Assembly (NCBI GenBank): GCA_030638765.1 | Contig: DAOWDZ010000134.1 | Span: 1 to 6,168, forward strand | DNA length: 6,168 nt | Direction of reading: 5' to 3' | DNA from: Desulfocapsa sp. | GTDB lineage: Bacteria; Desulfobacterota; Desulfobulbia; Desulfobulbales; Desulfocapsaceae | Part shown: positions 1 to 5,378 of the stretch, piece by piece | Layout of the letters: each line of letters opens with the position of its first letter | Position numbering within the stretch: the first letter of the stretch is position 1 | The notes under the pieces: generated by a model | The model's database searches: none | What the model was told of the DNA's origin: nothing | What the model saw: only the letters and a program-made list of their open reading frames with translations | Made by a program: the position numbers and the translations under genes

Positions 1-1
1 T

Positions 2-589
2 AAGAAATGATGCATCATCAACGGTTGACAATCCTTGTTCTCCCTTTATCTCGCCAACCTCTGTTTCAAGACCAGCCCAGTCAGGAATACAACTGTTGAG
101 TTCAATGTTTGCAAGCAGATTTTTATCATCAAGCATATGGGAAGCATCAACTGCAATGGATGTGATTCCAGCATCGAAAATGGATGGAACTTCAATTTTA
201 GCCAGCTCCATATCACTTTCCTGCTTAATGCCAAAATGATCGGCATGAATTGCAACGGGAATCGTAATGTTCAACTCATTGCAAATACTGTCAACGAAGG
301 TTGCCATATTCCAGAGACTCACGGGACAATAAGCATTCGTCCCACCTTCGGAACGGGCAATTTCTATAATAATTGCACTATTTGCACGTTGTGCTGCCTG
401 CAAGACACCTCGGACAACAAAAGTTGAACGAGCATTTGCGGCAATAGTCATTGCACCACCCTTTGCTATCATGGCACGATCAATGACTTTCCCACTCACA
501 AGCAGTGCTTTGGAATTTGGAAAAAGTTTTTTAATATTAGGCGGACGACCAATCTCAAGAAGTTTTGCGTATTCAGCGTTGTTACTCAT
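2..589 (-). CDS. Class II fructose-bisphosphate aldolase family protein, N-terminal 196 residues (3' end outside window)
   Basis: Partial gene, open at the left edge. Class II aldolases are metal-dependent TIM barrels that reversibly cleave a ketose bisphosphate (usually fructose-1,6-bisphosphate) in the cytoplasm for glycolysis or gluconeogenesis. Seen here: IHADHFG at residues 114-120, giving the family's catalytic Asp (D117) and a zinc-ligand His (H118); the strand AVDASH at 146-151; and ETEVGEIKGEQG at 175-186, matching the ELG-x-x-GG-E region that supplies a zinc-ligand Glu. The later zinc His and phosphate-binding segment would lie off the window. The start ATG at 589 has a GGAGGG Shine-Dalgarno ending 4 nt upstream, and a good promoter lies at 642-670. 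About 110 residues precede the HADH motif, a little more than the position of HTDH in E. coli FbaA, and that N-terminal part is not close to FbaA. The family is fairly sure; substrate (fructose versus tagatose bisphosphate) is not settled. Confidence 0.8.
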   Translation of the reverse strand, partial: MSNNAEYAKLLEIGRPPNIKKLFPNSKALLVSGKVIDRAMIAKGGAMTIAANARSTFVVRGVLQAAQRANSAIIIEIARSEGGTNAYCPVSLWNMATFVDSICNELNITIPVAIHADHFGIKQESDMELAKIEVPSIFDAGITSIAVDASHMLDDKNLLANIELNSCIPDWAGLETEVGEIKGEQGLSTVDDASFL

Positions 590-641
590 AATACCCTCCG
601 TATTTCAAATGCATTGGCAGCATAAAATATTTCCATACAAA

Positions 642-670
642 ATTATCGATGACTCTTTATACCGTATCAA
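642..670 (-). promoter_or_regulatory. Sigma-70-type promoter for the aldolase gene
   Basis: Reading the minus strand, a -35 TTGATA (670-665) is followed after exactly 17 nt by a -10 GATAAT (647-642). Each differs from consensus at one position. Transcription would start near 635, giving a 5' leader of roughly 45 nt before the aldolase ATG at 589. This makes the aldolase independently transcribed from tatC, although no terminator is visible between them. Confidence 0.6.
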
Positions 671-700
671 GGGACGAAAATCCAGATGAGACGAACTCTG

Positions 701-1533
701 CTATTCTTTATTTTCCAGCAGTTCATTTTCCTCTTCCTCCAAATCCTCTTCATTGAAACCAACAAAAGTCTTTTTTCCGAAAAAATAGACTGCCACCACA
801 CTAATTTCGTACAAAATCAGCAAAGGAATTCCCATCATCATCTGGTTAACAACATCTGGAGTTGGCGTTAAAATAGCTGCAATGATAAAATTTATAAGGA
901 TTGCATACTTACGATTTTTCCTGAGGAAAGGCACCGTTACTACGCCGATTTTTGCAAGAAACACCATGAAAATAGGCATCTCAAAAATCACTCCGAATGC
1001 AATAAGCAGACGCAGAGCAAGTGAGAAATATTCACTCACAGCTGGCATTGAAGCAAGATATTCATTGGAATAGCCAACCAGGAACTTAAAGGCCGGCGGA
1101 AAAACCACAAAATAACCGAAAGCGGCACCACCAATAAAACAAATGGTGGAAAGAAAGGTAAAGGGAATAATTACACGTTTTTCGTGTTTATACAGACCGG
1201 GAGCAATAAACCGCCATATTTGATGAAAAACTACTGGACTGGCAAGAAGCAAACCACAGACAAGCGCGAGCTTTAGATAAAAAAAAACCCTTCCTGGTAC
1301 GAAGTGAAAATAAGTGAACTACTTTCAGGAAGCACTTCTAAAAGAGGTTTAAAAAACCAGGTTCCAATGGGCTTAATAAAAGCATAGGAGGCAGCAAAAC
1401 CGACAATTACAACAACTAATGATTTTATAAGACAGGAACGAAGTTCACGTAGATGATCAGTCAGAGTCTGTGATTCAAATGACTGTCCACCACCAATGGC
1501 TATGGGCTCTTCTCCACCAATTTGTTCACTCAT
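701..1533 (-). CDS. tatC: Sec-independent (twin-arginine) translocase subunit TatC, interrupted by a -1 type frame break
   Basis: TatC is the six-helix inner-membrane receptor of the Tat pathway; it binds twin-arginine signal peptides of folded exported proteins. Start ATG at 1533 has AGGAGG 5 nt upstream; an in-frame start farther out (1644) lacks this and adds non-family sequence. The first frame gives 86 residues (HLRELR at 27-32, first membrane helix about 37-55, FKPLLEVLP), ending ...EGFFFI-stop at 1273. Homology resumes one frame over as YLKLALVCG and runs to the TAG at 701. Joined by one extra T in the T9 run, the protein is 277 residues, close to the usual 240-280. Key residues survive after the break: FIAPGLYKHEKR (109-120, E118 equivalent to E. 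coli E103 in the signal-peptide site) and GVIFEMP (E185, equivalent to E170). The C-terminus is strongly acidic. The usual second Arg of ELRxR is Cys here. No tatA or tatB is in the window. It may be recoded, mis-sequenced, or a recent pseudogene. Confidence 0.88.
1279..1287 (-). other. T9 slippery run at the tatC frame break
   Basis: In the tatC message the codons read GGG TTT TTT TTT ATC TAA, so the zero frame stops two codons after nine consecutive U. The conserved TatC sequence continues in the frame reached by re-reading one nucleotide (or by a transcript with ten U): TAT CTA AAG CTC. The run contains the canonical -1 heptamer U UUU UUU in the correct phase and is also long enough for RNA-polymerase slippage. 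Downstream I see only a weak 4-bp hairpin (AAGC/GCTT), not a clear stimulatory structure. Confidence 0.7.
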
Positions 1534-1570
1534 CGTATCCTCCTGGAAATCTGAATATTTCGCATGCCTC

Positions 1571-1599
1571 TTCATACCGTAATTCATCGAATCTGACAA
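1571..1599 (-). promoter_or_regulatory. Probable sigma-70-type promoter for tatC
   Basis: On the minus strand a -35 TTGTCA (1599-1594, five of six consensus bases) is separated by 17 nt from a -10 TATGAA (1576-1571, four of six). The start site would fall near 1564, about 30 nt upstream of the tatC ATG. It is the best spaced pair I found in the tatC upstream region; the -10 is only moderate. Confidence 0.45.
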
Positions 1600-1646
1600 G
1601 GGATTGATATCTGGATATTCACTACAAGATCCATAAACACACACTA

Positions 1647-1659
1647 ATATTCAGAATAT
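1647..1659. repeat. 13-bp palindrome ATATTC-A-GAATAT in the divergent intergenic region
   Basis: Perfect 6-bp arms around a single central A. Related half-elements lie nearby: GAATATTT at about 1553 and GATATTCAC at about 1613. It sits upstream of the proposed tatC promoter, so it could be an operator, but AT-rich short palindromes also arise by chance. Confidence 0.25.
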
Positions 1660-1678
1660 CATTCACTTGAGGAAAATC

Positions 1679-1698
1679 TCATTGACTTATGTCAATGA
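1679..1698. promoter_or_regulatory. Inverted repeat resembling a CRP/FNR-family operator
   Basis: TCATTGAC-TTAT-GTCAATGA: perfect 8-bp arms with a 4-nt spacer. The core TTGAC-N4-GTCAA has the geometry of CRP/FNR-superfamily sites (FNR is TTGAT-N4-ATCAA; HcpR-type sites in sulfate reducers are, from memory, close to TTGACC-N4-GGTCAA). Its centre (1688.5) is about 42-43 nt upstream of the start expected from a -10-like TATAGA at 1720-1725 on the plus strand, a typical class II activator position. The regulator is not in the window. Confidence 0.45.
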
Positions 1699-1719
1699 AT
1701 TATGGTTCACTTTATCGAA

Positions 1720-1725
1720 TATAGA
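1720..1725 (+). promoter_or_regulatory. Candidate -10 element (TATAGA) of the leader/small RNA transcript
   Basis: TATAGA matches the sigma-70 -10 consensus at four of six positions. There is no recognisable -35 at the right distance, which would fit activator-dependent transcription from the inverted repeat at 1679-1698. The predicted start is about 1731. This is an inference from spacing and is weak on its own. Confidence 0.3.
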
Positions 1726-1766
1726 TAAAGGAATTAATGTAAACATTTTAATCACTGAGAGAGACA

Positions 1767-1838
1767 ATGATTCAATTAAAAACAGTAATGATAGCAGGTG
1801 ATTTCACGTACTTCAGGCTCTCGGTATCTTTTACATGA
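1767..1838 (+). CDS. Possible 23-codon leader peptide overlapping the terminator stem
   Basis: An ATG at 1767, preceded by the purine-rich GAGAGAGACA, opens a frame of 23 codons whose TGA (1836-1838) falls at the end of the terminator loop. A ribosome completing this frame would cover the left terminator arm, as in translation-controlled attenuation. The peptide (MIQLKTVMIAG at its start) has no run of one amino acid that would point to amino-acid sensing. Frames this short occur often by chance; the evidence is its position only. Confidence 0.2.
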   Translation: MIQLKTVMIAGDFTYFRLSVSFT

Positions 1839-1856
1839 TACCGAGAGCCTTTTTTT
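1815..1856 (+). terminator. Strong Rho-independent terminator before the GIY-YIG gene
   Basis: A perfect 14-bp stem AGGCTCTCGGTATC (1815-1828) / GATACCGAGAGCCT (1837-1850) with an 8-nt loop TTTTACAT is followed by an uninterrupted T tract (1850-1856). There is no matching A tract on the left side, so it works only for plus-strand transcription and does not serve tatC. Confidence 0.9.
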
Positions 1857-1871
1857 ATATGGGGTAACAGA

Positions 1872-2132
1872 TTGTCTACCAATTCATTTTCCTGGTTCGT
1901 TTATATTTTACGCTGCAATGACAATTCACTCTATACCGGTATTACAACAAACATAGAACAACGTTTGCAGGAACATAACAACTCACCAAAAGGCGCTAAA
2001 TATACCCGGGGACGCCGGCCGGTCAGTGTAGTCTTTTCTGAACGATACCCATCTCGATCTGCTGCCTCTTCAAGAGAATATGCCATCAAGCGCCTCACCA
2101 AACGAAAAAAAGAGCAGCTCATCAGTGCTTGA
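1872..2132 (+). CDS. GIY-YIG domain protein, YhbQ/UPF0213 family
   Basis: An 86-residue protein made of a single GIY-YIG nuclease-type domain. Seen: VYILRC (10-15) and LYTGIT (20-25) as the two halves of the GIY-YIG signature, the family Arg and His in EQRLQEH (R31, H35), and the conserved metal-site Glu in SREYAIKRLTKRKKE (E69). It aligns along its length with E. coli YhbQ ([20 protein letters not shown] and KQLTKRQKE regions). YhbQ-type proteins are small cytoplasmic proteins linked to DNA nuclease activity; the cellular role is not settled. I chose TTG at 1872 because GGGG lies 7 nt upstream, the frame has no ATG before the domain, and the only upstream ATG (1859) meets a stop. A strong terminator ends just 15 nt before it, leaving no room for an ordinary promoter and leader, so expression may depend on readthrough. 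Confidence 0.88.
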   Translation: MSTNSFSWFVYILRCNDNSLYTGITTNIEQRLQEHNNSPKGAKYTRGRRPVSVVFSERYPSRSAASSREYAIKRLTKRKKEQLISA

Positions 2133-2189
2133 ATCCTTGTATTTACATAAGGAATGGAAAAGTTCCGACTAATACGGTAGGTTAAAGAT

Positions 2190-2222
2190 ATGAAAGTAAA
2201 AAATACAGTTAAGACACTATGA
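2190..2222 (+). CDS. Possible 10-codon upstream frame coupled to the response regulator
   Basis: ATG at 2190 opens MKVKNTVKTL and its TGA (2220-2222) overlaps the regulator's ATG (2219-2221) as ATGA. A TAGG Shine-Dalgarno-like element (2178-2181) lies 8 nt before this ATG, while the regulator's own start has no clear ribosome site. This arrangement suggests translational coupling, with terminating ribosomes restarting on the regulator. It is too short to judge by coding content. Confidence 0.3.
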   Translation: MKVKNTVKTL

Positions 2223-3595
2223 TTTCTATCCTCATCGTTGATGATGAACGCAGTATGCGGGACTTCCTTAAAATCCTTCTCAATAAAGAAGGCTACAAGG
2301 TTGACACCGCTTCAGATGGTAACCAGGCACTTGAGTACATTAAAGAAAAAGCATTCGACCTTGTTATCACAGATATCCAGATGACAGGAATGAGTGGTCT
2401 TGAACTTCTTAACGCAATAAAAGAACACTCGCCAACTCTCCCGGTTGTTATAATCACAGCCTTTGCCTCACCCGATGATGCCGTTTTCGCAATGAAAAAT
2501 GGCGCATTTGACTATGTCAGTAAGCCCTTCAATGTCGATGAGATTAAATCCGTTGTCATTTCAGCAACATCCAAAAAACATTTGAATGGAAAAACTCAAT
2601 CCATTTCCGCGGAATTCCCTGAAATAATAGGTGAAAGCCATGAAATGATAAAGATTTTTGAGATAATTCAACGCATTGCGATAACCCCTGCAAATGTTCT
2701 CATTTATGGGGAATCCGGTACAGGAAAAGAACTTGTTGCACAGGCAATTCATCGCCATTCAAAGGTGGCTGATCATAATTTCATCCCCATCACTTGTAGT
2801 GCCATTCCTGAAGAGCTGATGGAAAGTGAACTTTTTGGACATATCAAAGGGTCGTTTACAGGTGCAATTTCCGACAAAAAAGGATTATTTCAACTAGCTC
2901 ATAATGGAACAGCATTTCTTGATGAAATTGGAGAGCTCACTCCCATTATCCAGACGAAATTGCTCAGAGTTCTTCAGGAACGTGAAGTCAAACCAGTTGG
3001 AAGTACCCGGATAGAGGATGTCAATGTCCGTATTATTGCGGCTACCAATAAAATACTTGAAGAAGAAATTATGGCGGGACGCTTCAGGGAAGACCTTTTT
3101 TACCGACTGGCCGTTGTACCGCTTCGGGTTCCTCCTCTGCGTGAACGTAAAGGTGATGTACCACTACTTGTAAATTATTTTCTCAAAAAATACTCCACAC
3201 TCTTTTGCAAAGAAGTACAGGAGATATCCTCCTATGCCATGGAAGTATTAATGAAATATGATTTCCCTGGAAACGTCCGCGAACTTGAAAATATCATAGA
3301 ACGTGGCGTTGCCCTTGAATCATCAAATATAATATTACCCGAAAGCCTCACTCTCTCCTCATTCCGTAGTGCCGCTAATAAAGACAACTATCTTGACACA
3401 TCTCCTTTTCAGGTGGTTTCCTCAGAAGAAGAACTCTTCAGTCGCGGACTTGATGAAGTAATGGCAGAAACTGAAAAGATTTTTCTTGCCACTGCTCTCA
3501 AAAAAAGCGGTAATTCAAAAATGAAAGCTGCTGAACTTCTTCGTATCAGCTTCAGATCTCTTCGCTATAAAGTAAAGAAATACGATATCGGATAA
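2219..3595 (+). CDS. Sigma-54-dependent response regulator, NtrC family, PilR-like
   Basis: A 458-residue transcription activator in three parts. The receiver domain (1-120) has the acidic pocket D8/D9, phospho-acceptor D52, T80 and K102. The AAA+ sigma-54 interaction domain (about 134-375) has Walker A GESGTGKE (164-171), the sigma-54 contact loop GSFTGA (211-216), Walker B FLDEIGE (233-239, D235/E236), AATN (N277), the GRFREDLFYRL arginine region (288-297) and PGNVREL (350-356). A Fis-type helix-turn-helix closes the protein (about 415-457). GSFTGA in place of the commoner GAFTGA, and the overall wording, are most like PilR of type IV pilus control. The regulator precedes its kinase by 7 nt after tandem stops TAA TAG, so they are co-transcribed. 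The start is fixed by the receiver domain, which begins at residue 3. It would activate sigma-54 promoters elsewhere; I see none in this window. The targets, and so pili specifically, are not shown by context. Confidence 0.93.
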   Translation: MISILIVDDERSMRDFLKILLNKEGYKVDTASDGNQALEYIKEKAFDLVITDIQMTGMSGLELLNAIKEHSPTLPVVIITAFASPDDAVFAMKNGAFDYVSKPFNVDEIKSVVISATSKKHLNGKTQSISAEFPEIIGESHEMIKIFEIIQRIAITPANVLIYGESGTGKELVAQAIHRHSKVADHNFIPITCSAIPEELMESELFGHIKGSFTGAISDKKGLFQLAHNGTAFLDEIGELTPIIQTKLLRVLQEREVKPVGSTRIEDVNVRIIAATNKILEEEIMAGRFREDLFYRLAVVPLRVPPLRERKGDVPLLVNYFLKKYSTLFCKEVQEISSYAMEVLMKYDFPGNVRELENIIERGVALESSNIILPESLTLSSFRSAANKDNYLDTSPFQVVSSEEELFSRGLDEVMAETEKIFLATALKKSGNSKMKAAELLRISFRSLRYKVKKYDIG

Positions 3596-3602
3596 TAGTG
3601 CA

Positions 3603-5327
3603 ATGACAACATCTCCAATCGAAGACGCATCAATACCCGGTCGGGGTACTATCCATGGACTCATGGTCAATCAGCTCCTCTGGATGCTCTTACTTAGCGT
3701 TGTAATCTACACCCTAGGTCTTAGTCTAAGATCATTGCTTCAGTCAGGCCAGTTTGACATCCTGATCCTCCCCCCCATACTGTTGTTTTTTTTCATGCTG
3801 TTTGTATATACAGCATCCATCACATCTGGAATTGTTCTTCTCAAATATGACCTGAACCTAAGCAATTTTGGAATTAATCAGGTTTTACTGGATACATTTT
3901 TTGTTTCACTTCTAATCTATTACACTGGTGGCTCAGGCTCTATCTTTTCACCCGTTTATTTTTTTCCGATCATTGCCGGCGGTCTCATCTTACCTCGACT
4001 TGGTGGTCTTATTGCCGCTGGCAGTGCCACACTGCAATATGCAAGTGTACTGGCTCTTGAACATTACAAAATATTCCCAGATTTTCTCCACATTCCTTTT
4101 TACAATAATGGACAGAGTGAACAGGCTATTCTCAATCTCTTCGCAGTTTATGGCCTTACTTTCTTTCTTGCTGCCACACTCAGCAGTCTTTTTGCCAGAA
4201 GACTTCGTAAAACAGAAGCGGCCCTTTCCGATTCAGTTCGTGACTTTGACAGACTCAGCCTGCTCTATAAACAAATCTTTGATGATATCAGCACAGGAAT
4301 TATCACAACGGATGATAAGAACAACATCACTTCAGTAAATAATGCAGCAGCACAAATCACAGGACACCCGCTGGAAGATTTGCTCGACAAAGAGTTTCAT
4401 TCTATTTTTCCAAATGTTAGCTTTACAGAAAAAGGCTTACGTCACTCCGCTGAGATTCACAGAAAAGATGGTGGACAAACCCGAATAGGATATTCATACG
4501 CAAAGCTGCAACGCTCAAACAAAAAGAGCAGCGAGTCCTCCGACAACGCCCCCCCATATGTCAATCGCCGGGTGATTACTATCCAGGATATTGGTGAAAT
4601 TGAACGGTTGGAAAAAAAGATGCGGCAGGCCGAAAAACTTGCGGCAATAGGTAGAATTAGTGCAGGAATTGCCCACGATTTCAGAAATCCCCTCACCGCA
4701 ATCTCAGGATCGGCCCAAATACTTTCGAATGAAATCAACTTAAATTCCTCTCCACAACATCAGGCCAATAAGGAGCTTATCAATATTATCCTGAGAGAGT
4801 CAAACAGGCTCTCAAACACAGTCTCTGATTTCTTAAAATTTGCAAGGCCAGAACATGCTTCATATGACTGGTTTTCACTGAAGCGCTGCCTGGATGAAGT
4901 TGTTGAGGTAGCTCAAGTTGGTGCATCATGGCCAAAAAACTGCACACTTGAAATTGTAACAGATGAAATTGTGGATATATGGGCTGATCAGTACCAACTT
5001 TTTACCATCCTCAGCCATCTCCTCCAAAATGCCATGGCATTTACCCCTGAAGAAGAGGGGAAAATTGTAATAACAGCCACAGAGATTACAGGTGATGACG
5101 AAGTTGATATAGTTGAACTAACAGTGGAAGACAACGGTACTGGGATAATACCGGGTAAAGAGAGTAAAATATTTGAACCTTTTTACACACGACGGCTCGA
5201 TGGCACGGGATTAGGACTTTCCATTGTTAAACAGATGGTAGAAGAGCATCATGGTGCTATAATGGTGGGCAAATCATCCTTATTGGGTGGAGCTCAATTT
5301 ACAATTTCATTTCCTCTTCCAGCATAA
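3603..5327 (+). CDS. Membrane sensor histidine kinase, PilS/NtrB-like, cognate to the preceding regulator
   Basis: A 574-residue inner-membrane kinase. About six hydrophobic helices fill residues 22-197 with short loops, followed by a charged linker helix (198-222), a PAS domain (about 223-330), a HisKA dimerisation domain (342-408) and a HATPase domain (about 458-572). Catalytic motifs are complete: H box GIAHDFRNPL with H358, N box HLLQNAMAF with N476, G1 VEDNGTGI with D510, F box IFEPFYT and G2 GTGLGLSI (534-541). The multi-helix sensor plus PAS matches PilS. Two departures: the H box has HDF where PilS has HEI, and a Ser/Asn/Lys-rich stretch (about 303-318) interrupts the end of the PAS domain. 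It should autophosphorylate H358 and pass phosphate to D52 of the regulator; the signal is unknown. No Shine-Dalgarno precedes the ATG at 3603, consistent with translational coupling. Confidence 0.92.
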   Translation: MTTSPIEDASIPGRGTIHGLMVNQLLWMLLLSVVIYTLGLSLRSLLQSGQFDILILPPILLFFFMLFVYTASITSGIVLLKYDLNLSNFGINQVLLDTFFVSLLIYYTGGSGSIFSPVYFFPIIAGGLILPRLGGLIAAGSATLQYASVLALEHYKIFPDFLHIPFYNNGQSEQAILNLFAVYGLTFFLAATLSSLFARRLRKTEAALSDSVRDFDRLSLLYKQIFDDISTGIITTDDKNNITSVNNAAAQITGHPLEDLLDKEFHSIFPNVSFTEKGLRHSAEIHRKDGGQTRIGYSYAKLQRSNKKSSESSDNAPPYVNRRVITIQDIGEIERLEKKMRQAEKLAAIGRISAGIAHDFRNPLTAISGSAQILSNEINLNSSPQHQANKELINIILRESNRLSNTVSDFLKFARPEHASYDWFSLKRCLDEVVEVAQVGASWPKNCTLEIVTDEIVDIWADQYQLFTILSHLLQNAMAFTPEEEGKIVITATEITGDDEVDIVELTVEDNGTGIIPGKESKIFEPFYTRRLDGTGLGLSIVKQMVEEHHGAIMVGKSSLLGGAQFTISFPLPA

Positions 5328-5349
5328 GCCACTGATTAAGGGGACTTTG

Positions 5350-5370
5350 AAAAAATATCCTTGCAGATAT
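5350..5370 (-). terminator. Weak candidate terminator for murA in the convergent gap
   Basis: Read on the minus strand, ATATC (5370-5366), loop TGCAAG and GATAT (5359-5355) form a 5-bp AT-rich hairpin followed by a short T tract (5355-5350). The position, just after the murA stop at 5379, is right. The stem is weak. I see no comparable plus-strand terminator after the kinase gene in the 51-nt gap. Confidence 0.35.
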
Positions 5371-5378
5371 ACTATAGG

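Larger units (their letters stand above)
1731..1856 (+). ncRNA. Candidate small RNA or regulatory leader ending in a strong intrinsic terminator
   Basis: No recognisable protein gene on the plus strand leads into the terminator at 1815-1856, so something short is transcribed here. The left boundary is only a guess from the -10-like TATAGA. Two readings are possible. The first is a free small RNA of about 125 nt. The second is the attenuated leader of the GIY-YIG gene that begins 15 nt after the T tract. Favouring a switchable leader, ACTGAGAG at 1754-1761 can pair with CTCTCGGT at 1818-1825 (8 bp with one G-U), which would break the terminator stem. I do not recognise a known riboswitch class or sRNA family. 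Confidence 0.4.

Noticed and set aside
35..427. Plus-strand 130-codon frame
   Set aside because: It lies antisense to the aldolase, whose motifs are unmistakable, and has no family features of its own.
1273..1644. Long minus-strand frame starting at 1644 as the true tatC start or as a separate 123-residue protein
   Set aside because: The first 37 residues have no TatC similarity, and the ATG at 1533 has an excellent AGGAGG at correct spacing.
1684..1689. Perfect minus-strand TTGACA as a -35 for tatC
   Set aside because: No -10-like sequence follows at 15-19 nt; it is better explained as part of the inverted repeat at 1679-1698.
1830..1858. TTTACA and TTTTAT, 17 nt apart, as a promoter for the GIY-YIG gene
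   Set aside because: It overlaps the terminator hairpin, and its start site (near 1865) would remove the GGGG ribosome site and leave an almost leaderless message.
2152..2166. GGAA...TTCC inverted repeat before the response regulator
   Set aside because: Arms of only 4 bp and no T tract; neither a terminator nor a convincing operator.
3928..4338. Plus-strand 136-codon frame within the kinase gene
   Set aside because: It is an out-of-frame shadow of the kinase membrane and PAS region; no independent ribosome site or motif.
4457..4738. Minus-strand 93-codon frame opposite the kinase
   Set aside because: It is antisense to the PAS/HisKA coding region and explained by that gene's codon pattern.
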